Shown piece after piece: positions 1 to 11,075 of a DNA stretch of 64,000 bases. The translations under genes were made by a program, and so were the position numbers. Source of the DNA: Scenedesmus sp. ARA3. Lineage: Eukaryota; Chlorophyta; Chlorophyceae; Sphaeropleales; Scenedesmaceae. Below the pieces are notes generated by a model. The model saw only the letters and a list, made by a program, of their open reading frames with translations, ran no database searches and was not told the DNA's origin. Every line of letters begins with the position of its first letter. The stretch's first letter is position 1. The DNA lies in contig RWJK01001897.1 in assembly GCA_004335835.1 (NCBI GenBank), positions 1 through 64,000 of the forward strand, in the 5' to 3' direction.

Positions 1-1690
1 GTGCTTCTGCGCTGCCTGCAGGAAGGGCTCCCAGCCGATGGGGCTCTTGCGCTCCCCTGCCCATGCATCCAGTGCTTCCCAGTCATGTGCTGCTGCCAGA
101 GCGCCCAGCTTGACCCAGTACCAGCGCGCCTCTGGCACAGCAAACTTGCTGCAAGGGCAGCAGTCAATGCAACACCACAGGGGATGTCAAAGCATAAAGT
201 AGAGATTTGGCAAGAGCGCCCAGCTTGACCCAGTACCAGCGCGCCTCGGGGACAGCAAATGTGCTGCAGTGCTGCATAAAACAAGGGCAGCAGCAACAAC
301 CGCATAAGGCAGGGCAATGAAGATTGCGGCAGTCATGTGCTGCTGCCAGCGCGCCCAGCTTGACCCAGTACCAGCGCGCTTCAGGCACAGCAAACTTGCT
401 GCAAGAACAGAGATCATGCAAAAGAGCTGTTGACAAGAGGTTATACAGCGCGGCTGTTTTATCATTGGCATACCCACACACCAGAAATTTGAGCTACAGC
501 AAGCATGCATCCATGTCACGACGCACCTGCTCATCATCATCAGCAGCAGCAGCAGCAGCGCCGCAGCGGCACTTGCCGGTGTATACCCCTGTCCTGCACT
601 GCAGATGTCATTGTGTGCACACCGCCTTGCATCCTTTGCGCCTGCAGCTGGATAAAATCAACACTTCGAAACTTGTTAAGCATTCAAATTGCCGCCTCAC
701 CTGCGCAGGTTGGCTGCTGCCTTGGCGTGCCCTAGCCGCAGGCAGGTGGCGATGGTGTCAGCCAGGCTCAGCCCCACAAACAGAGACTGCCCGGTGTCCC
801 GCTCCAGCTTGGCCTGCGAGCGAAGAACAGGCAAAGTAAGAGGGCACGAGAGCAATTACACAAGCTTGGCGTGCAATCACCAACAAGCGTGCGCACAGGC
901 AAGCAGGCAGGGTGATGCTCAGCCTTGTCAACAGTGCTGATTGGTTTCAAGCACGTGGGAAAACAAGCAGGCAGGCTGGCATCCAAGGGATGCCACACAC
1001 GCAGCCACTGGCCTGCCACAACACAGCGATGCACTGAGCAACCACACAACATCATACAACACAGAATCTGTGGCCGAGCAAGGCGGCATAACAGAACACT
1101 CACCTGCTCTTTCAGCAGTGCAGCGGCCTCAGTAGCAGCCTTGGACTGCCAGGCAGCGTCACGGCACTGCAGCAGCAGCAGCCACCACAGGGCAGGCGGA
1201 TGGAGGGTCAAAAAAACATATTCTATTCCAGGCACAATCTATTGCAGCTGCAAAAGCCGCATGCCTGTAGCCGAAGACATGCTTGGGGCCAGGCACCCAT
1301 GCGCATATGCTGCTTGGCTTAATGTTCACTTCCTGACTGCATCCTACTAACTCACGTGCGTGTACTTCTGCGCTGCTGCCTGCAGCCCGCTGATGGCCTT
1401 TGCCACCTCCGCCTCATCAGGCCTAGCAGCAGCGGCAGCGCCGTGTGGCACCAGGTGCCGCAGCGCTGACTCCAGTGCCAGGTCAGCAGCCTCCTGGTGC
1501 AGCTGCTGCGTTACATACAGTGTTTCCAGCAGCTCTGGCTCCTGCAGTGGCAGCAGCAGCAGCAGCGCAGCAGCAGCAAAAGCAGTGGGGTGGCTGGAAG
1601 TTTGCGCAGTATGAGCAGTGCCAGGTCAGCGGCCTCCTGGTGTAGCTGCTCTGTCACATACAGCTTCTCGAGCAGCTCCGGCTCCTGCAG

Positions 1691-1728
<38 letters not shown>

Positions 1729-4700
1729 CCAGCACCAGCAGTTGGTGGAGGCCTGTGGGGGGAAACAACAGAGCTGACGTACAGTCTTCCTGGGTGTAGC
1801 TTGAAGTTGCTACTAACCTAGGCAACGTGTGAGAACACTTATATCATGATAATGTACATGGATTTTTTTCCGTCTCACCTTGAGCCGTGTGAACTTCACG
1901 AAGAGCTTCCTGGCTGTTGCGCGTGGTGACACCAGCTTCCAGAACTCAGGCAGGGGCCGGCTCCTGCACGCAGCAGCAAACAGGCAAGCACATGCACAGT
2001 ACAGCAGGAGCAGCAGCAGTGTCGTAAGCGCTGGTTAAAACTTGTCAGTCGTATAATGAATGAGCGGCGCAGTTATATTGCATGGCATATATGCAAACCC
2101 CATCACCGCTGATGATGCTGGATGCTTCTGCGTCAACAATCTGTCGATGTCCTTCTCGAATAGCACGAGGTGCCCCAGACAACACCATGCTTCTCTCATT
2201 CAAGCAGCATCCGCACCAGCTGCCTTATGCATCGCATAACACAATACCAGAAAACACAACCGCCCACCTGTACGCTTCAAACAGTACCAGGTAGACCAGA
2301 TCTGGGTCTCCAGACACGATCGCCTTCAGCAGCGCCCGCCCAAGTGTGTCCTCTGCCCCACCAGCCTCCTCTGCTGCTGCTGCGCCGTTGCCGCCGCTGC
2401 TGCTGCTGCTGATGCCAGCTGTCTTTGCCAGGCTGAGCAGCAGCGGCACCTGCTGCGCTGCAGATGGCTCCTCCTCTAGCAGCTTGATGGCCAGGCTGCG
2501 GCGGCCCACTGACTGTGCGGCAGTGCAGAAATCACAGGCGCAGTCATGGACAGGCAGTGGCAGCCGCAGGTAAGCACTGGCAGCTGTTGAACCTTACAGC
2601 CAGACCTGCCTGGGTGTTGCATTGCGCAGCATTACGATGGGCTAGAGATGCTGCACAGGCCAGGCACTGCCTTGCACATTGCTGTTCGTTGCCGCCTCTG
2701 CTTCTCCAACATACGCCGCTGCCTGCTATCTCTGCTGCCACATCGACCAGAGCTACTTATGTGCTTATGCCAATGTCAAACGGTCACCTGCTGACACCAC
2801 TTCAAGCACCTTTCCTTTACACATATGCAAAGCTTTGTACTCCCGCAGCTGCCAAACCATCCTTACCTGCGCATGTGCCGCCAGCGCTGCGTACTTTGGC
2901 CGCTCCAGCTTGCTCATTTTTGCCGCCAGCGCCTCTTTGAGGGCAAAGTCAGGCACAGCAGGGCTCGCGCTGATCTTTGCTGCTGCCCAGTGCAGCAGCA
3001 CCTCCTGCTGCCCTGACCCGCCTAATGCTTCAGCAACTTTGTAGGCCAGCAGGTGCTGCCGCAGCAGCACCAACCTGGAGTGGAGTGAGGTGAAGAGGGG
3101 TGTTTGGGCAGCAGCAGCAGCAGAAGCAGCAGCAGCAAGGGTGGTTAGCAGCAGGATCAAACAAAAAGCAAGTGCCATGTGCAGCAGCACCTCTTGCTGC
3201 CCTGCCCCGCCTAAAGCTTCTGCAACTTTGTAGGCCAGCAGGTGCTGCCGCAGCAGCACCAACCTGGAGTGGAGTGAGGTGCAGTAGGGTGTTGGAACAG
3301 CAGCAGCAGCAACAGCAGCAGGGGTGTTTAGCAGCAGGATCGAAGAGAAAACAGGTGCCAGTGCAGCAGCACCTCCTGCTGCCCTGCCCCTCCTAGGGCT
3401 TCAGCAACCTTGTAGGCCAGCAGGTGCTGCCGCAGCAGCACCAACCTGCGGTGGCATGAGGTGCAGTGGAATGGTGGAACAGCAGCAGCAGCAGCAACAG
3501 CAGCAGGGATTGTTGGCGGCAGGGACCGATCTGTAAGCAGGTGCAATGTGCAGCAGCACCTCCTGCTGCCCTGCCCCGCCCAGCGCTTCTGCCACCTTGT
3601 AGGCCAGCAGGTGCTGCCGCAGCAGCACCAACCTGCGGTGTTATGGCAGCAGCAGGGGCAGCAGCAGGACAGCAGTAAGCCGGTGCCTGATTAGGGTGAG
3701 GCATTGACCCTTGCTCCTGAACCAGGTTCACAAACCACGTACTTCAGGGACGTATCCCTCACCTGTTGACCACCACAGGCAGGCTCACTGCCTGCGTTGA
3801 GGCATCGCCAGCGGCAGGCCAACCTCCGGCTCTCGCAGCGCAATCAGCAACCGCAGTCAAAACCCAAAACACAAATATGCATCACTCACCTGTTGACCAC
3901 AACAGGTAAGCTGAGCGCCTGCAGCTGAGGCATCGCCAGCGGCAGGCCAACCCCCGGCTCTCGCAGCGCATTCAGCAACCGCAGTCAAAACCCAAAACAC
4001 AAATATGCATCACTCACCTGTTGACCACAACAGGTAAGCTGAGCGCCTGCAGCTGAGGCATCGTCAGCGGCAGGCCAACCTCCGGCTCCCAAAGTGCATT
4101 CAGCAGCCACGGGCTAAGCACAACATACCAACCTGAGCTTTTCACCCCTCACCTGTTCATGACCAGGGGTACACTGAGCGCCTGCAGCTGCGGCATCGTC
4201 AGCGGCAGGCCAACCTCAGGCTCCCGCAGCGCATTCAGCAGCCACAGTTGACACCACAATCATGACACCCGAACAACCCTCACCTGTTGACCACAACAGG
4301 CAGGCTCAGTGCCTGCAGCTGAGGCATCGTCAGCGGCAGCTCCCGCAGCAAGTTCAGTAGCCGCATACAAAACCCCAACCATGAACCTGAACAACCCTCA
4401 CCTGTTGACTACAACAGGTAAACTGAGCGCCTGCAGCTGGGGCATTGTCAGCGGCAGGCCAACTTCAGGCTCCCGCAGCGCATTCAGCAGCCGCAGCCGC
4501 TGCGCCGTCTCCCGCAGCAGCGGCGCTGCCACGCTCGGCGCAAAGGCGCGGCCAAACACCGCTGCGCGCAGCAGCGCACGCTGCCTGGTTTTGGAGAGGT
4601 CCAGGCCTGCGGCAAGAAGCAAAGGTAGCCCATTGCGGACAGCTGCTGGATAGGCGAGCATAAGGTGTTGTTGCGTAGTGTTCACACATGCATGCATGCA

Positions 4701-7700
4701 TGCATAGGCTGCCTGGTTCTGGAGAGGTCCAGGCCTGCGGCGAGACGCAAAGGTAGTTCATTAAGACAGCTGCTGGATAAGCGTGCATGAGGTGTTGTTG
4801 CGTACTGTTTACACATGCATGCATGCATGCATAGGCTGCCTGGTTTTAGAGAGGTTCAGGCCTGCGGCGAGAGGCAAGGATTACAGCACAGTTACAGCTG
4901 GTTGCATACATCAGCTCCAGATCACTTCGCTCGAATGCTTACATGCAAAATGCAATGCTTTTTGTCAAGAGCAGAGCAGCGGGATGGGTTGCTCAAGCTC
5001 TGGGATTGCTGGGACGGCCAGACAGCTGCTGTCTGGCCAAAGCAGGCACTGCAAGGAACATAGAGTGATGCTGTGCTGCATGTAAGCGCCCAGCAGCAGC
5101 TGATTTTTGCGTGCAAGCCTGCTTGTGTACAAAATGGTTCGCCTGTGCGAGTGCGCAACACAGCAGTGCTGGCAGCAGCAGTCTGCAGAAGCACATGCTG
5201 TATGCATGCTGCAAGCATGCAAGGTTGAGCATGTGCACACAGTGCGCAAGCAAATATACTGTCAACACATGCTGCAAGCATGTGCATCCATCTCTGGCCT
5301 ACCTGCAGCTGCTGCACAGCCCTCAACCGCCTCTGCCAAGTGGCCTGACATCTGCCCCAACAGCTTCTCAGCACATGCAGCATGCACGCTCCACAGTGTC
5401 TCACCTGCAGCTGCTGCACAGCCCTCCACAGCTTCTGCCAAGTGTCCCGCCATCTGCCGCAGCAGCTTGTCAGCACGAGCACTGCCTGCATCAAATAGGT
5501 CCCGCGCGTCCAGCAGCTGCGCAGCAGGAGAGGTGGAGCCGGGCTTGTACACCTGCGGATGTGGCAGCGTGTTGTTTGATACCACGAACAGCAGCAGCAC
5601 CAGCGTAGATTGTAAGATGCGTTGACAAGGCATAGAGGGGGCGGAGGAACATGTGACTGTCATGGCAGGCACAGCCGCACACCATGCAGACAAGAGTCAT
5701 GATCAGCGTAGCAGGCATGTAGCACTCAAACCCAGCATGCCAAATCACATGGAGCTGACAACCCCACACAGGGCGTTTAAGTAGCGAAGCAGCGCACACA
5801 AGCCCCATGCTAGACCGAGTTTTCCTGCAAGCAGAGCCCACCTTGACCAGCACAACAGGGATAATTCCAGCACGCCCACATACATGCATCAAGCACCAGA
5901 AGTAGCTCTCGGTAGTAGCAGAGCAACTCACAAAAAAATAGCTTGCACAGTTGATGCAAGCTGCGTATAGTTCCAGCAAACTGCACAAGCTTTCTGCAAG
6001 CTTTGCGCACCTGAACCAGGGCATCAGGCACGCGCCGCAGCAAGCTGCAGGTGCTGCTGCTGACCATGCGCAGCCCATCCACCTCTGTTACAAGCGCAAC
6101 AGCGCCCTGGCAGGGCCGCTTCAGCCAATCTCCATACGGCCCCACCAGCAGCAGCAGGCCCTCCCAGCGCAGCGCAACAGCATCCACACCGCACCAGGCA
6201 ATGCAGGCAGGAGGGACGCCGCTGCGGCTGTCGAACTCGCTCAGCTGTTGGCTGAAGTCTGCAGGACAGGCGAGAGTGGGGACGACAGCAGCAGTGTTGT
6301 GCTTTCAGCAGGCGGGATAACTCTCAGGTCAAAATCACGCCTGTGCGCAAGTGCTAGCAGAGGAGCATCAAGCAGACGGCCCTGCGCCCCACTGGAGCGG
6401 CTGGTACACAGATATGACCAGAACAGTTGGTTTTGACCAGCACCATCCCTGCGCTGCTGCTGGCATGCAGCACCACCAGGATATATTCTTCCCGGGCGTC
6501 ATGCTTTACGGACCACGCATGGTCACTGGTCAAACTCGCTCACCGCTGGTCATGACGTGCAGCCGCCCATCATTGCACGACAGCGCAACAAGGTTCCGTT
6601 GAGCGTGACTGCCACCTCAGCAACACCCAGATCACTTCAAAACAAGCCAGCGGCTGGTCAAAGCTACTAGCTGCTGGTCAAACCTCACCACTGCTGACCA
6701 AATTCACTCATCGCTGGTCATGACGTGCAGCCCCCCATCATTGCATGACAGCGCAACAAGGTTCCGTTGAGGGGACTGCCACCTCCGCAACACCCAGACC
6801 ACTTCAAAACAAGCCAGCGGCTGGTCAAAGCTACTAGCTGCTGGTCAAACCTCACCACTGCTGACAAAATTCACTCATCGCTGGTCATGACGTGCAGCCC
6901 ACCATCATTGCATGACAGCGCAACAAGGTTCCGTTGAGGGGACTGCCACCTCAGCAACACCCAGACCACTTCAAAACAAGCCATCAGCTGGTCAAAGCTA
7001 CTACCTGCTGGTCATGACTCGCAGCTGGTCAAAGCTACTACCTGCTGGTCATGACCAAAATCACTCACCGCTGGTCATGACTCGCAGCTTGCCAGCATTG
7101 CAGGACAGTGCCACAAATGTGCAGTTGGGCGACACAGCCATGGCAGCAACGCCCCCAGCACTGGTCAAACCTTCGAACCACTGGTCAATGCTGCTCAATG
7201 TTGGTCAAACCCACTCACCGCTGGTCATGACTCTCAGCTTGCCATCATTGCAGGACAGTGCCACGAATGTGCCGTTGGGAGACACAGCCATGGCAGCAAC
7301 GCCCCCACAGCCTGCAGGAAGGGGCTGATCTGTCGCCCCATGGTCATCCACCACCCATACCGTGTCGCGCACAGCAACCAGCACCTGCAGCACAACAGCA
7401 GCAACACAAAGCCCGGCACACAACACGCAGGTGTTAGGGCTGGGGCAGGTTTGAAGACCAGGCATGCTGGTGTAGCAGCAGCTTGCAGGACCCCTGGATG
7501 CTTTCTTGCGCTGTTGCAGGCCATCCACAGTTTCACACAAACACACAGCGGTAGACACTTGCAGGGCAACAAAGGCTGCGACAAGCAGGTAGCACAGCAG
7601 CTGCTTGCTGGCTGCAGCAGCCTGCACTTTGGAAGGGAGCTTATGCTGCAAGCACACCTGTGCATCACTTACTGTAGTCAAGGCATGAGCACCCCTGCCA

Positions 7701-9495
7701 TGGCTAGCACCGCAAACTGCACCTGCTGCCTGCCACATGCACATGTGTTTCAATCCCATAACCAGGGCGCAACGCCGCATCAGCACAACCACACCTGCAA
7801 CTTATTCACCATGCACCTACCTCTAAGCCGCTGCTGAGCGTAAACCGCGGCTCCAGAACCGCCAGGCACACACTGCTGCTGCCACCCTGACCACCCTCCC
7901 TGTCCGCAGCAGCAGCGCCAGCACCAGCGACATTGCTGCTGCTGTTGCTGCCTCCTTGCAGGACTCCCAGCCCAGGGATGCGTGGCAGGCGCACAGCGCG
8001 AGGTTCCTGCAAGCCTGCCACTGCCCACAGCTGGCAGCTCTTGGCGCCCATGACTACCAAGCCATCTGCATACAGTGCCACATGTGACACCCCTTCTGCT
8101 TCTAGCTCGGGTCCAAAGCTGACTTGCTTGGGGCTGCGTGCGCCGCTGATGCTGTAGAAGGACACCTGCAGGCAGATACGCGCATGCAGGCATCACAAGC
8201 GGCAGTACCGCGTTAGGGGCGCTGCGGAGCTGGCAGGAAACACGTGACATGCTGCTTGGGTGCCTGCTGCTCGTAGATACACAGCCCGTGTACAGCTGCT
8301 GTCAGTGCTGCGTACAAATCAGCTGACCCTCTGCTGCTTTTCTGGTCGCCCACCCTGTTCGCAGCAATACATCTACAACCCACGCATGCTGTCTACGTCT
8401 ATGCCCCTGCAGCTGCATGTACACCTTTCCCTGCCGCATCCACCAGGCAGCAGCTGCAGCCCCTGACAAGCATGCGTGCCGCTTCTCTGATAACCCGCAG
8501 GAAGTGTGTCCGCATCCTGCAGCTGCCTGCTTACCTTCCCTGCCGCATCCACCAGCAGCAGCTGCAGCCCCTGACATGCACACACCGCTGCTTCTCTGCT
8601 AAACAACCCGCAGAAAAAGTGTCCGCACCCTGCACCTGCCTGCTTACCTTTCCTGCCGCATCCACCAACAGCAGCTCCAGCCGCCGACATGCATGCGTGC
8701 CGCTTCTCTGCTGCTGCACCCGCAGGAAGTGTGTCTGCATCCTGCAGCTGCCTGCTTACCTTTCCTGCTGCATCCACCAGCAGCAGCTCCAGCTCACTGC
8801 TCCAGCCCCATCCTGCAAGTTTCCCGCCCTCCCACAGGAAAGAGCCCAGCAGCTGCCCTGCACAGCTGAAGATTCGAACCACAGGCCTGCCGCCTGGTGC
8901 GCCGCTGCGCACAACTGTCAGCGCTGACTCATCACGCATGAGGGCCAGCGGGCCCCCGAAAGGCGCTGCTGCAACCCTGCTTGCAGGAAAGGCGGTTGAG
9001 GGCACGGCGGGGTTGCGCAGATGGCAGCAAGCGGCACACAAGGAAGCAGCAGGGCAGGCGTGTGCGTATCGTAGATGTATACAAGCAGATGTACCTGCAT
9101 GGTTGTGAGCAGCTGATCATGCACATCAAGCAGATACAGACAGCTTGTATGCTAGCATAGATTAGTTTGCCATTTGCTGCATAGGTCCTGTGCTGCTATC
9201 CCGTGCTGCTGCCAGGCAGCTGTGGAGAACTGCACAACTGCAAGACACAGGGATGTAAATTGCATGGCTGCCTGCTTGATGATGATGCTGTCTTCATTGC
9301 TCATTGCAGGTTGCCCCACTTTGTCTGCAGCAAGGGATGCAGTTGCGAGGTGCTACAGCTTTGTTCACACACAGTTGCTGTTCCTGCTGATGTGCCTGCC
9401 CACCTCTGCACATCCAGGTCCACATCCTGCCACCCGAGGTCATAAAGGTGCTCTTGGCAGTAGAAAGTATCAGCACACGGCTCCCAGTCGCTCAC
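1..9495 (-). CDS. VPS16: VPS16, core subunit of HOPS/CORVET vacuolar tethering complexes (3' end off window)
   Basis: Exons read from the minus strand: 9495-9404, 8976-8760, 8165-7821, 7384-7219, 6258-6011, 5552-5405, 4606-4402, 3074-2867, 2512-2268, 1963-1879, 1541-1356, 1166-1104, 813-701, 148-<1. Every junction is GT-AG and every phase closes, giving 823 residues. Plant VPS16 has about 850, so only the extreme C-terminus is missing. Similarity to plant VPS16 (VACUOLELESS1) runs end to end: an N-terminal beta-propeller region with the FGGP and RIFS..G motifs and an AVSPNGTFVALSCNDGKL strand, then the alpha-solenoid with RQRALLRAA.FGRAF, HLLAYKVAEALG, HWAAAKISASP, GRRSLAIKLLEEEP, VPLLLSL and SGDPDLVYLVLF, and finally ARWYWVKLGALA. 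Known role: Vps-C core scaffold that binds VPS33 and drives vacuole/endosome fusion. The start at 9495 gives the expected N-terminal W..D.FY...Y pattern. Exon 9 carries a Ser/Ala-rich insert. Eight of its exon edges are duplicated in the introns (separate entries). Confidence 0.93.
100..410 (-). repeat. Three copies of the VPS16 exon 14 acceptor edge
   Basis: The intron end plus the exon start encoding FAVPEARWYWVKLGALA occurs at about 100-160 (true exon, which continues into the SPIGWEPFLQ segment), 218-265 and 350-410. The two upstream copies keep the CAG acceptor but run into non-coding sequence after about 60 bases. They therefore look like decoys. Confidence 0.85.
1465..1692 (-). repeat. 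Two copies of the VPS16 exon 11 acceptor edge
   Basis: The segment encoding QEPELLE.LYVT.QLHQEAADLAL follows a CTGCAG acceptor at 1541 (true exon) and again at about 1685. The outer copy is followed by a run of CAG triplets rather than the rest of the exon. Confidence 0.8.
2995..3632 (-). repeat. Four copies of the VPS16 exon 8 acceptor edge
   Basis: The segment encoding RQHLLAYKVAEALGG.GQQEV plus its acceptor occurs four times, at about 3005-3080, 3185-3262, 3365-3445 and 3548-3632, with spacing near 180 bases. Only the copy at 3074 continues into the rest of exon 8. Each copy is separated from the next by a CAG-triplet-rich spacer. Confidence 0.88.
3760..4495 (-). repeat. Six copies of the VPS16 exon 7 donor edge
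   Basis: The segment encoding LREPEVGLPLTMPQLQALSL plus the following donor (CAACAG|GTGAG) recurs. The donor side of each copy begins near 3762, 3889, 4018, 4152, 4282 and 4401, a period of 119-134 bases. The copy at 4402 is joined to the rest of exon 7. The others sit in intron 7 and diverge slightly; the one near 4282 is shortened. Confidence 0.88.
4580..4885 (-). repeat. Three copies of the VPS16 exon 7 acceptor edge
   Basis: A CCGCAG acceptor followed by the segment encoding GLDLSKTRQ is present at about 4580-4620 (true exon), 4705-4750 and 4830-4880, spacing near 125 bases. The spacers contain (CATG)n runs at 4687-4704 and 4814-4831. Exon 7 is thus amplified on both flanks. Confidence 0.85.
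5310..5485 (-). repeat. Two copies of the VPS16 exon 6 donor edge
   Basis: The segment encoding KLL.QM.GHLAEAVEGCAAAAG is followed by a GT donor at 5405 (GTGAGA, used in the model) and again near 5310 (GTAGGC). The outer copy has several substitutions and is in intron 6. Confidence 0.82.
6525..7295 (-). repeat. Five copies of the VPS16 exon 4 donor edge
   Basis: The segment encoding VALSCNDG.L.VMTSG plus a GTGAGT/GTGAGC donor is found at 7219 (true exon end) and again near 7068, 6880, 6708 and 6530. The spacers carry further short tandem copies of a CTGGTCAAA-type motif, some of it derived from the donor region itself. The 7068 copy is the longest and most exon-like. Confidence 0.85.
8420..8800 (-). 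repeat. Four copies of the VPS16 exon 2 donor edge
   Basis: The segment encoding LLLVDAAGK followed by a GT donor ends at 8760, 8648, 8535 and 8425, a period of 110-113 bases. Three of the four carry GTAAGC/GTAAG donors. The intron stretch between 8760 and 8535 is 225 bases and open in the VPS16 frame, so use of the third donor would insert 75 residues. Confidence 0.88.
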
Positions 9496-11075
9496 TGCAC
9501 GCCCAGGCAGTAGTTGGTGCTTGCTGCAGCTGTACTGTGGTGATCAAGCCCTAGACGGTGCAGATGCAGCATCGCTCGCACTACGCACCTGCATCTGCTC
9601 GCAAGGACGCAAGAGCTGCAGAGCTCATGCCTTCACGCCTCAAGCTCGCTGCCTGGATCGCTGGATCGCTACATAACCCTTGTCCAGCCAAACGCCAGAA
9701 GGAAAGCTGCTAGCAATGAATCTCGTATAGACAACGTACCCGACAATGCAAAGTGTGGAATGTACAGTGAAGTTGTGCAGTTGGACGCTCAAGGTGCGAT
9801 CAGCACTCCTCTGCACCTTGCTGCCTGTTGTGATCCTTTCTTGCTGCTTGCTTGACCGGTATGCACAACACCCGGCTCTCAGTATAAAAAATATCAGGTA
9901 ACAAACAGTGCAGTATCACCAGTCATGAAGAACCAGGAGCTTTGCGGGGCCTGCATCAGTGCACGTTAGTGTCACTTGCTTGAGCCCTGCTGACTGTACG
10001 GTTATATCACACACAACGCCCTTTGCTGTCACAGAATGTCTGCTTATGGAGGGATTGTCCCTGCGGCAGTGCAAAACAAACTCCACCCAGCGCATTGGTG
10101 CACCATGCATTACTCTGGTGCTGCACTGTTACTAAGCTAACAGCCTGGCTGACCAAGGTGTGCCGCAGTGCACAGGATTTGCAGCAGACTGGTGCTGCCT
10201 TTGCACTACTTCACTGCGCTGCCATTATCAGAACTGTCGGGTTGCATTACAATAATGGTGATAGGTTGCCTGCTGGTGCTGACAGACCGTCCTGCAAGTT
10301 TTATATACTGCACACCGTGAGCTGGCAGCTCGGATGCACACTGAATATTTCTGGCCATGTCTGCATGCAATACAACTGCGCTGCTGACGAGAGGACTGGC
10401 TGTGGATACACAATACTGCACCGTGCAGCGGCTGGCTGCCTGGCAGGTGCAGCAGACTATCTGGGTGCAAGTGCATTGGGGCGCGGGGCCGATGGCATTG
10501 ATGCTGTGGCTTGATGGGTAACATGATGATGATGACTATCTGGGTGCATGTTGCAACAGCAGGCTGCTAGCATCAATCAAAACAACCATCATCATCATCA
10601 TGTTGCTCATCAAGCCATAGCATCAAAACAACCCAAGCTGTAGAGATCCCTGCCAATCAAGCAAGTTCAGGCTGCACCAGCTGCCTCACCCTGGCGAACC
10701 ATAGACAGCTAGACTGTTGTAGTCATTGAGACAGGCCCAGGGGGCCGAGAAACATTCGTGTAAGGCCGTTACACTGCTACATGAGAGCGCTCTCACAGGT
10801 CGTGTGGGGGCAAGCCACCCACGCATCCACCACCACCACCACCATCAGCCAAGGCCAACCAAAAAGCCAAGGCACAACTTCACACACTCAACTTACAGCT
10901 TCTGTAGTATACACATCTTACTGCACACAGCTCAAAACTCGCCCGGCAGCTGCGCCAGAACAGCAGCTAGAGCTGCCGAACTGCAGCGGCTGCCATGCAT
11001 ATGGTATGCACATACTCTGCACGACTCGCACAGCAGGGCCCCTTCAGCCAAGCTCAGCTGTCACATGACAGCTGC
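9496..11075. other. Intergenic region between VPS16 and LHCII gene 1
   Basis: I see no supportable gene here. It should contain the VPS16 promoter (reading leftward from 9495) and the 3' flank of LHCII gene 1. The only clear structure is an inverted repeat at 10498-10626, listed separately. Confidence 0.5.
10498..10626. repeat. Foldback inverted repeat, 38-base arms
   Basis: Bases 10498-10535 and 10589-10626 are reverse complements with about 3 mismatches in 38, separated by a 53-base spacer. Part of the left arm (TTGATGGGTAACATGAT) also occurs at 33630-33646, so the element may have dispersed relatives. It could be a small foldback/MITE-like element or a hairpin RNA locus; I see no coding content. 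Confidence 0.75.

Noticed and set aside
2765..3262. 165-codon frame containing two HLLAYKVAEALGG segments as a tandem-repeat protein
   Set aside because: The frame crosses an acceptor and CAG-rich intron; only the inner segment belongs to VPS16 exon 8.
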